Positions 11,935-24,100 of a stretch of 64,000 bases of DNA are shown piece by piece. Origin of the DNA: Vicia villosa (Eukaryota; Streptophyta; Magnoliopsida; Fabales; Fabaceae); NCBI RefSeq assembly GCF_029867415.1, contig NC_081183.1:142057097-142121096 (forward strand). Direction: 5' to 3'. The stretch's first letter is position 1; every line of letters starts with the position of its first letter. Position numbers and translations under genes: made by a program. Under the pieces are notes generated by a model that made no database searches, was not told the origin of the DNA, and worked only from the letters and a program-made list of their open reading frames with translations.

Positions 11935-12270
11935 CCTAAGATAATAAGTGTATGAGTTCTCTCACTTATAAATGTTCAAGTCTCCATTTTTCTAATCAAT
12001 GCAAGTCTTTTTCACACTTTGTTTCTCTAAGTTTCCAACTCACACTTGTTATTTTCAACACTTCTCCTCAAGTGTGAGTCTATCAACAATTTTTCCCCTC
12101 AAATGAAAGCTCTTTCATCCACATACACTTGTATCGCCGGTGACACTCTTCAACGAGACACCTCCTATTCACCACCATGTGAGAAATACTTTTGATAGAA
12201 ATAATTCGGTCCTTCACTCGAATCAAAAGCTCATGATATCACTGTTAAATCATCAATTTGGAGGATCAAA
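11935..12270 (-). mobile_element. decayed LTR miniature (TRIM-like), minus orientation
   Basis: Read on the minus strand, an LTR boundary ...TTTAACA at 12243 is followed by GTGATATCATGAGC (12242-12229), a degraded tRNA-iMet primer site. About 170 bp of interior follows, then a purine-rich tract (GACTCACACTTGAGGAGAAG, 12080-12061), then a second LTR opening TGTTGAAAATAAC at 12060. The interior is too short to code. The outer ends of both LTRs could not be set. Confidence 0.5.
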
Positions 12271-12661
12271 CATTTTTTTTACTTAAGACTTACCTTATGA
12301 GCCACACATTGTGAGAGATTTATCATATATTTACCAAAAAGCATAGAACAATTTGAATCACACTATTAAAATATTTTTGAAGTCATTTTTACTTGCATTA
12401 TAAATACTTGCTTTTCGTCTTTATTTCATTTTGAAAACTTGTTATCCTTCTTCAATTCTTTCAACCACTCATTTATTTCATTGAAAATTATTTGATGGCT
12501 GATCGAGGAAAATTTGAATGTTATTTGGAATTACAATTAGATTAAGGAATAATCAATTGTATGTGATAGAAAATTTTCAAAGCACCGATTGAGGTTAGTT
12601 GTTTCTAAAAGAATAAAATGTTCTAAATTACTTTGCTTGTATATTCATTTTATTGTGCATA

Positions 12662-12897
12662 TTAGTTTAGATAGAATTACTCAAACTTAGTTTGTTGTAT
12701 TGTTGAGTTTGATCAAATATCCAACATTCTAATTGATTATCTCAACCAATTATCATATAATATGTTTTAGATTGATTACTGTTTTTCAAATTTTGAATTT
12801 TGCATTCGATTAAGCGGTTTTCGATTTGTATTCGTCCATTAGCACATAATTAATAAAATTATTTTAAAAAACCTTTTTAACCTCATTCTAGATTATA
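12662..12897. repeat. module X1, start of tandem unit 1
   Basis: This module recurs at 32311-32575 and 47831-48098 (opening TTAGTTTAGATAGAATTACT). X1 lacks about 24 bp near its right end that X2 and X3 keep. X1 runs directly into TACCGCCTAAAA, whereas X2 and X3 are interrupted at exactly that point by a Helitron, so X1 is the empty site. Sequence left of 12662 has no counterpart, which places the left breakpoint of the duplication here. Confidence 0.85.
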
Positions 12898-14403
12898 TAT
12901 GTCATACCGCCTAAAAAAATTCTTACTTGTTATATTCATTTAACTTTCATTTTTTAGGCGAATGAAATTTGTATTGGGAAAATAAAAAAAAAATAAGAAC
13001 ACAATCACAACACAAGAATATAATGTGGAAACTTTAAAATCTGAAAAAAAAATCACAATCATTGTCAATAGACAACCAGAGAATAACATTATGTGAAAAT
13101 TGTTACAACACATAATATACCCTCAAATATCTCAGACCTACAGGACACCCACACCCTCCAAAACAAATATTTAACTACATCTCACAATACTCTAATACAA
13201 GAGCATAAGAGAACATAGAAAGTCAAATACAAGTTTAAAGTGATTTTGACTAGTGCATATTGTAATGAAAAACTTGAATCCTTTATATAACATTAGACTC
13301 CCTCTTCCTCACAAAACTAAGCGATGTGAGACTTCTTCAACATATATATTTTCAACCAAACCCAACAATCTCCACCTTGATTGAAAATATTACATAAACT
13401 TTTATTGTCTTTACCGACAATCATACTCCAACATAAAGAGTGTCAACATGTATATTTTCAACCAATATCAACAATCTGCACCTTGATTGAAAATAATACA
13501 TCAAATTTCATTGTCTTCACCGATAATCATACTCCATCATAAAGAGTATAGTCACTTGAAGCTACACCATTCCAAAAAATTTCACATTTTCTTCACCGAC
13601 AATCATAGTTTTAAGAACTATCATACTCTCTCATGAAAAATATATTTTACTTGAAGCTAAAACACTCCAAGAACTTCACATTGTTATCACCGACAATCAT
13701 ATACTTTAGCATGAAGAATAAATTCCACTTGAAGTTAAACCACTCCAAGAATTTCACATGCCGAAAACCAGGTCAAAACTTTATGGTGTAAGTTCCTTGT
13801 TGGCAGGAAGCTCTTCAACAACCGACATAATCTTGCACCTTGTGTAATCTTAATTGTATCAACACATCTTTGACTTGAATTTTTCACTAGTAAAAAATAA
13901 TTCTTTCATCAATTTTCTCTAATCCAAACTGCACATTGAAACTTGTGACTGCAGTTCAACAACTCTTTCACAACACTACGCTTCTTTTCTGATGTGGAAG
14001 ATCGGACAAACTGCAACTTCAGAGAATACTAAGAACTTATATCCCCGGATCGAACCAAAAACTATGATCCCATTTGTTGAGAAAATAACAAACCCCAGAG
14101 AGAAAATAGGAACAAAATAACAACACAAGCGATTAACGTGGAAACTCCAAAACCAGAGAAAAAACCACAACCGTTGTCAATAGATAACCAGAGAATAACA
14201 CTATATGAAAATTGTTACAACACATAATATACCCTCAAATACCTCAGGCCCCATTACACCCACACCCTCCAAAATAAATATTTAACTACATCTCACAATA
14301 CACTAATATAAGAGCATAAGAGAACAAAGAAAGTCAAATACAAGCTTAAAGTGCTTTTGACTGGTGCATATTGTAACGAAGAACTTGAATTCTTTATATA
14401 TCA

Positions 14404-16525
14404 CTAGTAGCAAACCCGTGCATACGCACGGGTTCTGGTATGATGCGCGCATTTATTTACATAATATATTTATTTTAAATAGAATATTTAAAATGAAAAA
14501 ATATTTAAATCAATAATAAATTTTTCGTATATCAAAATATTTAGATCAATAATAATTTTTTTCTCTTATATCATTCTTGGATCATAAATATCATCTTTCT
14601 TATATATAAATATGTAGACAAGAATATATTTTTCCCGTTTTCAAAGAATATTTATGTTTAGGTATCTTTTACAAAAATATTTGGATAAATTGTAAATTTT
14701 TGTATATAAAAATATTTAGATCAATAATAGATTTTTTTCTCATATACCATTTTTGAATAAATTTTTTATGAATCTAAATACCATTTTTCGTATATAAAAA
14801 TATTTAGATCAATAATAATTTTTTTCCATATACAAATATTATTTTTGTTTAGGTATCATTTATAAAAATATTTGAATGAATAGTAAATTTACGTATAAAA
14901 AAATATTTAGATCAATAATAGATTTTTTCCCGTATATCATTTTTGAATAAATTTTTTTTGGATCATAAATTCCATTTTTCGTATATAAAAATATTTAGAT
15001 CAATAATAGATTTTTCCCGTATTTAAATATTATTTATGTTCAGTATCATTTACAAAAATATCTTAATCAATAGTAAATTTTTTTATATAAAAATATTTAA
15101 ATCAATAATAGACTTTTTCCCGTATACCATTTTTGAATTAATTTTTTTGGATCATAAGTACCATTTTTCATATAGAAAAATATTTAGATCAATAAAAAAA
15201 AATTCCCGTAGACAAATATTATTTATGTTTAGGTATCATTTACTAAAATATCTGAATCAATAGTAAATTTTTGTATATAAAAATATTTAGATCATTAATA
15301 GATTTTTTCCCGTATACCATTTTTGAATTAAATTTTTTTGGATCATAAATACTATTTTTCATATAGAAAAATATTTAGGTCAATTATAGATTTTTTCCCG
15401 TATACAATATTATTTATGTTTAGGTATCGTTTATAAATATATCTGGATCAATAGTAAATTTTTGTACATAAAAATATTTAGATCATTAATAGATTTTTTT
15501 CCGTATACCATTGTTGAATTAAATTTTTTTGGATCATAAATACTATTTTTCATATAGAAAAATATTTAGGTCAATTATAGATTTTTTTCCCGTATACAAT
15601 ATGATTTATGTTTAGGTATCGTTTATAAATATATCTGGATCAATAGTAAATGTTCGTATATAAAAATATTTAGATCAATAATAAAAAATTTCCCGCATAT
15701 CATTTTTGAATTAAACTTTTTGGGATCATAAACACCATTTTTCATTTAGAAAAATATTTAGATTAATTATAGATTATTCCCGTATACAAATATTATTTAT
15801 GTTTAGGTAATGTTTACAAAAATATCTATATCAATAGTAAATTTTCGTATATAAAAATATTTAGATCAATAATAGATTTTTTCCCGTATACCATTTTTGA
15901 ATAAAATTTTTTGGATCATAAATATCATTTTCCGTATATAAAAATATTTAGATCAATAATAAATTTTTTTCCGTATACAAATATTATTTTTGTTTAGATA
16001 TCATTTATAAAAATATTTGAGTGAATAGTAAATTTTTGGATAAAAAATATTTAGATCAATAATAGATTTTTTCCTGTATACCATTTTTGAATAAATATTT
16101 TTTTAATCATAAATAATATTTTTCTTATATAAAAATATTTAGATCAATAATAGATTTTTCTGATACAAATATTATTTATGTTTAGATATCATTTACAAAA
16201 ATATAGTAAGTTTTTGTATAAAAAAATATTTAGATCAATAATAAATTTTTCTCTTATATTATTTTTTATTAAAATTTTGTGGATCATAAATACTATTTTT
16301 TTTAAAAGAGTAAATGAAGTATAGAGAGATTAAGGTAGAAAACTAAAAAGGTGAAGAGAGAGAAAGAATGGTGAAAATAAGTTATAATATAGTTGAATAA
16401 AATATTAAGATATAATGGACAATTGTGTGGATAGACCAAAAAACCAACAATTTTAATAGGTGTACAAAAAGTAAGGATGGGTAATTTTGTAAAAACCAGA
16501 GCCACTTATTTTCTTATATTATAGA
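14404..16525 (-). mobile_element. non-autonomous Helitron
   Basis: Read on the minus strand the element starts TCTATAATATAAG at 16525 and ends with an 8-bp-stem hairpin (ACCCGTGC, loop GTAT, GCACGGGT; 14433-14414) a few bases before CTAG at 14404. These are Helitron hallmarks. It sits exactly between A (14403) and T (16526). The sister LTR at 12970-13473 shows the uninterrupted sequence across this point. No Rep/helicase ORF is present. Confidence 0.92.
14600..16260. repeat. about 191-bp AT-rich tandem array in the Helitron
   Basis: Roughly eight to nine units of about 191 bp. Successive ATTTATGTTT landmarks fall at 15221, 15412, 15604 and 15795. Each unit holds two related halves that share ATATAAAAATATTTAGATCA. 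Units have diverged by point changes and small indels. Confidence 0.85.
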
Positions 16526-16707
16526 TTGGAATTCTTCTTCCTTCATAAAACTAAGCGATGTGAGACTTCTTTAACATATATATTTTTAATAAACCTCAAC
16601 AATCTCCATCTTGATTGAAAATAATACGTAAACTTTCATTGTCCTTACTGACAATCATACTCCACCATAAAGATTATCAACATGTATATTTTCAATCAAT
16701 CTCAACA

Positions 16708-17265
16708 ATTTTAGTATAAGATTGATAAGAATAAGTTGCAGTATAATGTATCATCTTGTAAATATATAGGTTGGCGGAGGAAGAAACAGATATAGAACTT
16801 AGTAGAGATTTTATTTAATGGAAGAATATTTATCGATTGAAGATTGCACTAGTTGTTATCTAATGTTTCTTTGTAAACCAGTGAGAAAGGTTCTTGAAAT
16901 TGGAACTCGTCTTTCAGTAATGAGTATTCAATCAACGAAACATACTATGTCTTTTTGAATTTTTTAAAAGAGACTTGCTAATATTTCATGATGTAACTTT
17001 AAACAAATTAAGTCCCTCAGAATATTTGTGTTTGCATGAAGATGGTTGAATATCCAATTGTCCACACCAAACAATTTGTTAAATCACAGTATTGTTTTAT
17101 CAAATGAGATTTTGTGTACAAATGGGGCGGCTAGAGGAAGCTACAAATTATTTATTGTATCAATTCTCATATTTTAGTAGGGCGTAACAATTTATAAATT
17201 AGATTGGCTTATATTTCAAAGCATTGTGTCTAATGCAATTATGCAACTGTTGATCACATTCTTTC
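16708..17265. repeat. unit 1 body, paralogous to 39912-41605
   Basis: The stretch from GTATAAGATTGATAAG to the MULE target site aligns base by base, with scattered changes, to unit 2. The pre-insertion site of the unit-2 Tourist-like element is visible here as AGTCCCTCAGAATATTTG near 17011. No coding sequence is seen. Confidence 0.8.
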
Positions 17266-17379
17266 GAGAAATTAACTTGTCACCTTTTTTTTAGACTTGT
17301 CACCCTCTCAATTTTTTTAATTCAATTTTACCCTTAAAATAAAAATTGGAAAACAAAGAATTTCTGAACCAAATATCCG

Positions 17380-17580
17380 GTATGCACCACAAAATTTCCA
17401 GTACTAAATACCTAAAATTCAGTTAATTTTAAATTTCCGGTACAACATACAGAAAATTATAGTTTATTTGAAATTTCCGATATACCGAAATATTGAAATT
17501 TCAGGTATATCGAAATTTTCAAATTTCCGGTATACCGGAAATTTCAAATAAACTAAATTTCCGGTATGTTTCAATTTTTT
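17380..17580. repeat. left subterminal AAATTTCCGGTA array of MULE
   Basis: Seven or so direct and inverted copies of an AAATTTCCGGTATA-like motif, including the palindrome TTTCCGGTATACCGGAAA at 17524-17541. Confidence 0.8.
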
Positions 17581-17804
17581 GTTTTTTAAACTGTTGAGAT
17601 TTTGCCGACACTTTTGGAGGGTCCTGATTGTCAATTTTATGCTTGTTGTTTGTCATCTGATGTTTTTTAACTATGTTTGTTTGTTATTGATGTTATTTTC
17701 TTTATCTACTCGAAACATGTACTAGCCAAAAAGTTTATGCAATAAATAAGATGTTCGTACAAAATATACAAATATACAAATAATACAATGATAACAAAAT
17801 AAAT

Positions 17805-19900
17805 CTACATAGGTCCTCCACGGGCAACATCCGCCAACCTAGCTAAAATACTGTGGACCTCACCATCAGGGTTCACCAGACCCATGAGGTTATCCAAGTG
17901 AACTGCGATGTACTGCAAACGGCTGTCCTGGTCACCAACGGGAGGTGAAGGTGGTGGTGGGGGTGGTGAAGAAGCACTGGTACCTGAAGGCCCTGGAACA
18001 TCAAATGCTGCGGCAGATGGGGGGCTGATCCTAGGGTGTGACATTCTAAGGAACCACTCCAGGTATCCATCCTGACACTGCCCAGGCTGCTGAACCGCAA
18101 CGACTGTATCCATGATCTCACGGGGGGCTGAGGATATGACTCTGAAACCAACGATCAATGCCACCAGTTAGAGCCTCCGAGACCGGCCGTGGGATGCCCT
18201 GTATATAACCAAACTGACGTAGACACCACTCAGGCAAGTGCATAGCCACATGGCTCTCCCATCTGACATACCCTGAATATAAGGAAGATACATCAGAAGG
18301 ATGATGAGAACGGTGACTTGTATATGGTGTCCAGATGACATCATCCATCATTAGAGCATCCAGCCTCCATCTGTACTCCATCAAGGGTGTCTCTCCTGGA
18401 AGGGTTTGTCTAGCCTTCCACCTCATCGTACAAGGGTCAGCAGCCGCACAACCCTGGGTCCTCCGCTCACAGATGCAAGGGAAGTGCTCGTAGATCCAAC
18501 ACTGCAAAAATAAAAATAATCAAGCCCATGTAAAATATAATAAAACACAAAAAACCATGTAAGAATATATACCTGTAGCAAGCTCAGATAACCAGCAAGA
18601 TGTCTGGTGTCAGGACGAGAAGCAGCATTAAGCGCCGTGTATAGTATCGTTAGAGCAGCCACTCCTCAAGCCCAACACGGGGTATCAAGGTCACTGAAGA
18701 GAGTAAGATAGCGGACATCTATATAATATGCAAACTTGTCCGCAAAGAGAGTACATGCCACTAGATGTAGCATGTACGCCCTAGCGGCAACCTTGTACCT
18801 CTCCGCATCGACAAGCTGCTGATAAACCTTCCTCAGCCAAGACATCCTGAGGTGGAAGCGTCGAGTGTCACCAAACTCCTTAAGCACAGTCAGCTCATCA
18901 ACCTCTAACGCATGCACCACCGTCGTCTGGTCCCTATGAACTGGTGTAAAAAATGTACCAGCTATCGGAAGGTGAAACAGGGCATGCACATCATCCAGAG
19001 TCACCGTCATCTCCCCGAATGAAAGATGGAAGGATGATGTCTCCGGGTGTCATCTCTCTACAAAAGGTGATAATAGAGGGGCGTCCAGCATCGCCAGGGA
19101 GCATCCAGTAAAGTCCAACAAATGAAACTCCCGAACGATCCTCGCCATCTCCTCAGGCATCGGTCCCCGGGGAAGTTCTTCAACTTTGACCCATGAGAAG
19201 TGAGCTTCAGCACTGGACGCTCCTGTAACAAAAAAAATACAATTCAAAAAATAAAATTAAAACACAGTAGTATAAATCAAATTGCATAATAAAAATTAAT
19301 CAATGTTACATACCTCGCGCTGCCATATCCTAAAAGCGACATGGTCAACATAGCCTGTCAAAACGGACATGTCAGAAGGTCCTCCTGGAAAAGCCTCATC
19401 AGTGTGTACTGATGGCTCTGTAGATGCAAATGTGGTGGTGTTCGTATCATGCACCACCCGCTCCTCAGCAACCCCCTCATCAGCCACAGTCACCCGCTCA
19501 TCAACTCTAACCACCCCCTCATCAACAACAGGTACCTCCGGCTCAACCCTTGCAACCTCCGGCTCAACCCTAACATCCTCCCGAACAACATCTCCAACCC
19601 TAGCAACATCCTCTATAGCATCCTCCCGAGCAACAACCTCAACCCTAACATCCTCATCAACCTCATCTTTCCCGTCCACAATAGTGGAAGCTCTACCACC
19701 CCGACGCCGAGGTGCACGGACCCCCTACCCGCCTGCGCCTCCTCAGCCCTCTGTTTCTGGTAAGAACCGGTCGGAGCAACGCGTCCAGCACATAAGACTC
19801 ACATACCAGCCTCATCAGCATCAGCCCGAGCACGAGCCTCGACTCTATCGATGACTCGACCCGCAACTATACCATCTCTGTCTCTAATCTTCACTGAAAA
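17805..19900 (-). pseudogene. plant mobile domain (MAIN-like) gene, inactivated
   Basis: Three exons are visible on the minus strand. Exon 1 (to 19314, donor GAG/GTATGT) encodes an acidic Val/Glu/Asp-repeat N-terminus ending LTGYVDHVAFRIWQRE. Exon 2 (19222-18573) encodes the PMD core: FTGCSLAMLDAPLLSPFVER, EMTVTLDDVHALFHLPIAGT and a Leu-rich helical part. Exon 3 (18501-17805) encodes CWIYEHFPCICERR, ...RFQ-type helices and a Pro-rich C-tail. The family is related to Arabidopsis MAIN/MAIL1. Lesions seen: TGA in place of Trp at 19050-19052 and at 18666-18668, a frame change near 19160-19175, and a one-base change of frame in the G-run 18122-18127. A stop is also present upstream of the exon-1 methionine at 19679. 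It is therefore a recent pseudogene as read. It lies wholly inside the MULE, so it moves with it. Confidence 0.85.
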
Positions 19901-19929
19901 AAATTAAAATATAAGAAAAATAGAATTTT

Positions 19930-20230
19930 AAAATAAAATACAAAATACCGGAAATTTCAAATATTTCAAAAATTTCGGTACTTGACAAAATACCAGAAAT
20001 TTTAAAATTTACGATATTTCTAAAATTTTATAAAGATACCGAAAATTTTGAAATTTCCGGTATAAAATACCGTAAATTTTAAAATTACCGGTATGAAAAT
20101 ACCAGAAATTTTACAATTTCCGGTAAAAAGTACCGGAAATTTCTCAAAAATATCAAAAAACTTACATGTATTCGCGAAATTTCCGGTAAGCTCCTCAAAT
20201 TTCCGGTATTTCCCAAGAATTTAAAAAATC
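19930..20230. repeat. right subterminal AAATTTCCGGTA array of MULE
   Basis: About a dozen alternating TACCGGAAATTT / AAATTTCCGGTA motifs, mirroring the left array. They are spaced by AT-rich sequence and end about 120 bp before the right TIR. Confidence 0.8.
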
Positions 20231-20434
20231 CGGTGCTCTCCGCAGATTTTGAAAAATATGATAAATGATTTTGGATAGACATTTTGGTCTTTTCATACAT
20301 TTTGGGGAGTGTCATGGCTAATTTGGGGGATGACAAGTTAAATTCTCCATTCTTTCATGACTTAAAATAAACAATTCCATCATTTTTTTGACAAAAGGTT
20401 TTGCTTTTATTTTATGCTGAAAATCATTAGTTTG

Positions 20435-20988
20435 TGTAAGAAATGTGGTTGGGCCTAACTCATCCCTACAAAACCGACTTGTAGGGTGAGGATTTCCCTC
20501 ACTTATAAGGACATGTTCAGGTCATATATTGTCCGATGTGGGACTCTTAACACACCACCTCACGTCCAGGACTAGACAACTAGAGCATGGAAATAAATGG
20601 TGGGTGGCCAGATAGCAGAAACCCTAGAAGGTGACCCATCGGATCTTAAAAGAGACTCTTGATACCATGTTAAGAAATGTGGTTGGGCCTAACTCAACCC
20701 TACAAAATCGGCTTGTAGGGTGAGGATTGCCCCCCATTTATAAGGACATGTTCAGGCAATATATTGTCCGATGTGGGACTCTTAACACACCCCCTCACGC
20801 CTAGGACTAGACAACTGGAGCGTGGAAATAAATGGCGGGTGGCCCGATAGCGAAAACCATAGAAGGTGGCTCACCGAATCTTAAACGAGGCTCTTGATAC
20901 CATGTTAAAAAATGTGGTTGGAACTAACTCATCCCTACAAAACCGGCTTGTAGGGTGAGGATTACCCTCCGATGTGGGACTTTTAACA
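20435..20988 (-). mobile_element. TRIM with three LTRs and two interiors
   Basis: The element starts TGTAAGAAATG and ends TTTTAACA, flanked by the 5-bp duplication GTTTG (20430-20434, 20989-20993). LTR copies lie at 20435-20552, 20668-20787 and 20903-20988 (the last shortened), separated by two about 115-bp interiors. On the minus strand each interior begins with ATGGTATCAAGAGCC, a tRNA-iMet-type primer site. The interiors are far too short to code. Unit 2 shows the empty site near 41690. Confidence 0.9.
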
Positions 20989-20993
20989 GTTTG

Positions 20994-21272
20994 TTCTTCT
21001 TAAGTATGAGACAAATACAATAATAGAAGTCTTGCTTGCATGTTAATCAATGGCCATTGCATTCTTTTAATTGTTTGGATATTTACTAGGTACTTACTAT
21101 CTTACTTCTTCGTTGATAAACGTATTTTCGAATTGGATAATATATTATAGTTTTCTATTTTGTATCTTTTACTAGGATTTTGTTTTTCTTCAATTAATGT
21201 TACTCCTTTTTTTTTGTCTAAACACTTCTTGTCAACGAGGGAGGTTTATACTTTATGACGGAGGCATGTGCC
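20994..21272. repeat. unit 1 body, paralogous to 41694-41967
   Basis: The AATCAATGGCCATTGCAT block and following sequence align to unit 2 up to GGCATGTGCCT, where the two diverge at the LTR fragment that begins at 21273. No gene. Confidence 0.75.
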
Positions 21273-21491
21273 TGTTGAGAATAATGCAAGTGTGAGTGTG
21301 GATAATAGTTTCACATTGAAAATGTATGTGATGATTTGAACATATATAAGTGGGAGAATCCACTCACCTATTACCTTAAGATTTTAGGTGGAGAAATGGT
21401 GTCTCTCCCACAAATGTGTGTTGTTCAAGCGGAATATCCGAAAAATAACAATACTCCCGAACTCAACCCTCCCCCGATTATTGTGCTAACA
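21273..21491 (+). mobile_element. short Copia/TRIM-type LTR with PBS
   Basis: TGTTGAGAATAATGC...GTGCTAACA (219 bp) is followed by AA and TGGTATCAGAGTC, a tRNA-iMet-type primer site at 21494-21506. Only about 100 bp of interior follows before AT-rich sequence. No second LTR was found, so this is a fragment or truncated element. Confidence 0.75.
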
Positions 21492-22017
21492 AATGGTATC
21501 AGAGTCTGGTTCGAGAAAGAGACCGGTTTACTTGTATCAAAAGTATCTCCACATGGTCGTTGGTACGTGTTTCACATGTGCGTAGAGTGCCACTAAATTT
21601 AATAAAAATATATTTATATAACAATTAATAAATATTTATTTATTTAAAATATTAATATAATATTAGAAATTATATGTAAATTTATATGATATATGAATAA
21701 TTGTTTAGGGTCATGCTCGAGATGATTGTAATTTTTTTTAAATGTTAATTTTAAAACAAAAATATGTTCAGCTAAAATATAATAGAGTAGTTTTGTACTA
21801 AATTTTAAAATATTTTTTCATTATATTTTTAGAAAGTAAAATTTACTTTTCTATGTTTTTTTTAACACTAAAATGTAACCACTAGATTGGAGACAACTAC
21901 TCATACCATCATTAATTAATTGGTTATATATAGAGATACATTGATAAACATTTTTATCAATAATAAAATTGAGAAAATTACACAAATAAAATTCAAAAAC
22001 TTAGTAAATATTTTTTA
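21492..22017. other. AT-rich interior/flank without genes
   Basis: Remains of the LTR element interior and AT-rich sequence. Nothing coding is seen and there is no clear counterpart in unit 2, which holds LINE sequence at the corresponding place. Confidence 0.4.
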
Positions 22018-22240
22018 AACATAAGAGCCTTTCTTTGATGACTATGTGTGAGAAGGATAAAATTCATGCCTTTTGGTGACTAAAGGTTCACATATCTTCT
22101 TTTAAAGTTCAGTATCAAATTTGGAGGATTAATCCGCTTCAGTGCATACTAGGCACTGGTGGCTAGGTTGAGTTTCGGTTGTCCTTATGTGAAGTGTGTG
22201 ATTGTATTTTTGGGTAGCTCTTCTAATACATAGTGTGCTT
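22018..22240 (+). pseudogene. 3' end of a LINE ORF2 fragment (unit 1)
   Basis: From TTTCTTTGATGACTATGTGTGAGAAGGAT onward it matches the tail of the LINE fragment in unit 2 (43076-43260). It encodes stop-broken C-terminal peptides (WRINPLQCILGTGG type), typical of the end of plant L1 ORF2. Confidence 0.6.
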
Positions 22241-24100
22241 GAATGGTTATTTTGTGGTTAAAATATTTTAGATTTTTCAAAAAAAAAATTAATTTATCTC
22301 TTTTAACATATCAATAATATGAAATATAAAATCAATTTTAAATTAAAAATTAATTTTTAATATAAATAATCATACTAAATTTGTTTCTTATCATTCTCAT
22401 AAATTAAATAGGACTATAAATTAAATATGACTATTGGAGTCACCCATTTCTTTTTTAACTACTTTAGAGTCACACACATTTTTTTTAACTACTTCAGAGT
22501 CACATATTTCAATCACAAATAGTATAGTTGATATATCATGCAAACATACATGTTATATATCTCTCATAACTCATATATTAAATATTGCTCTTAGAATCAT
22601 ATATGTCACATGACAATGGATATTATGGTATATATGTTTATAAGTATAACATAATTGTAAATTTTAGCCACTATTATGTATCCATTATCTATAATAACTA
22701 GAGAAGTATATGAAGTTTCACACCCATTATTTATCGATATTATTATATTAATTAAATATTGTAAAGTTTGAATTGAAATAGAAAATATGTTTAATTAATT
22801 AAATTAATTCAATATAAAGTTAATATGATACAAAATAAAATTAAATACATAAATATTAGAAGATATTGTATAAATATACAAATATTTAAAAAAATTGAAA
22901 AGTAAAAATATTATACTTAGTGTATTTTTATTAGTTTTATTTATTATTGGTGTATTGTATTTATTCTTATTTTTACCAGGATAATATTAAAAAAGTTAAT
23001 TTAACTAATTCTTCATCACAAATATTTTTTTATAAGATTTTAATTATAAACTATAGTTAGTATATTATATCTATTTTCAGCTTTATTTAAAAATATAAAA
23101 TTAACTCATTAGTCTGTTATAAAACTTGTACCCTATTTATAAATTATATATTTTGACTATATATTTAGTGATTCATTTAAAGAAAAACAACTAAAAATAA
23201 TGAATGGTATAAAAATTATAATTAATGTATTATAAGTATTATCTTTTGTATTGTCATGCATATCTCGTCAAAAAAATTAATAATGCAAAATAACACATAA
23301 TAAAATATTAATAATAGAAAATAACATATAATATAAAATGTAATGATTATTGAATGGATGACATAATATGGCGAAGTACTGCATGAATTATTAAAAAAAA
23401 AATATTATAGTAAACTTTTTATTGTTATTACTAACCTAACTAACCTGATAACCATAACCACTATAGGGCAACATAGTCCATATAAGCATGGCTCCGAACA
23501 ACAAAGGATGCTATCAGGACTGATCCTAGGTTTGGACAAACAGGTTTACAATCCAAGGCCTCTAAAAAATTACCGGCCTACAAAAAATAATAATACAAAA
23601 ATATTATAATATGTATTTGTTACCGAAAATTTTCACAACTTTTAACTATTAACCCAATTGCTTAGACAATGTTTTGGAAAATAATTTAACACTTTATTTT
23701 TATTGATTCACGTTCAATTGACCTGACAATAATTATTGTGATAAATAATATTTTTCAAATTTTAATTATAAAATAATTTGTATATAATCAATTTATTAAA
23801 TTTTAATTATAAAATAATTTATATATAATCAATAAAAATGTATAATGAGATTAATTAATTGTATAGGACAATTAGCATTTTTCTATGAATTATTGATATA
23901 ATTATTGTGATAAATAAAATTTCTCAAATTTTAATTATGAAATAATTTATATATATTCAATTAAAATTTATAAGAGATTTTAAATCAAACTTTATTCTTG
24001 ATAGTTATTTATTCTAACCCTTATAATTTTAACTTAATTTATGTGAGTATAATTTTTCAAGACTATTTATATGTTATAATTAAATATTTAAAAGTCACTT
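22241..24100. repeat. AT-rich unit 1 body, paralogous to 43270-45060
   Basis: Very AT-rich sequence aligning almost continuously to unit 2 with small indels. A short local difference lies near 23461-23515, where unit 1 carries about 40 extra bases. No coding sequence or RNA gene is seen. Confidence 0.75.

Larger units (their letters stand above)
12970..16707 (-). mobile_element. minus-oriented Copia-type LTR element, interior about 600 bp
   Basis: Two LTRs (12970-13473, and 14075-16707 with a nested Helitron) share ordered sequence: the GATGTGAGACTTCTT block, the ACACCCACACCCTCCAAAA block and the AACAATCTCCACCTTGATTG block. On the minus strand a CAATCAAGGTGCAGAT polypurine tract abuts the left LTR (13489-13474), and a degraded ATGGGATCATAG primer site follows the right LTR. 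The interior has no coding remains. The paralogous locus at 39901-39915 lacks the element, confirming insertion; flanking AAATT/ATTTT is at best an imperfect target duplication. Confidence 0.8.
17266..20347 (-). mobile_element. Mutator-like element carrying a PMD gene
   Basis: Terminal inverted repeats GAGAAATTAACTTGTCACC (left) and GAGAATTTAACTTGTCATC (right, reverse-complemented) match at 17 of 19 positions. The element is flanked by a perfect 9-bp duplication CATTCTTTC (17257-17265 and 20348-20356), diagnostic of MULEs. Unit 2 keeps the empty site with CACACTTTC at 41597-41605 and the same flanks. Inside are arrays of AAATTTCCGGTA motifs next to both ends and a PMD pseudogene on the minus strand. 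No MULE transposase (MURA) is seen, so it is non-autonomous. Confidence 0.93.

Noticed and set aside
19369..19854. Ser/Thr-rich open frame on the plus strand
   Set aside because: Antisense shadow of the acidic repeat exon of the PMD gene.
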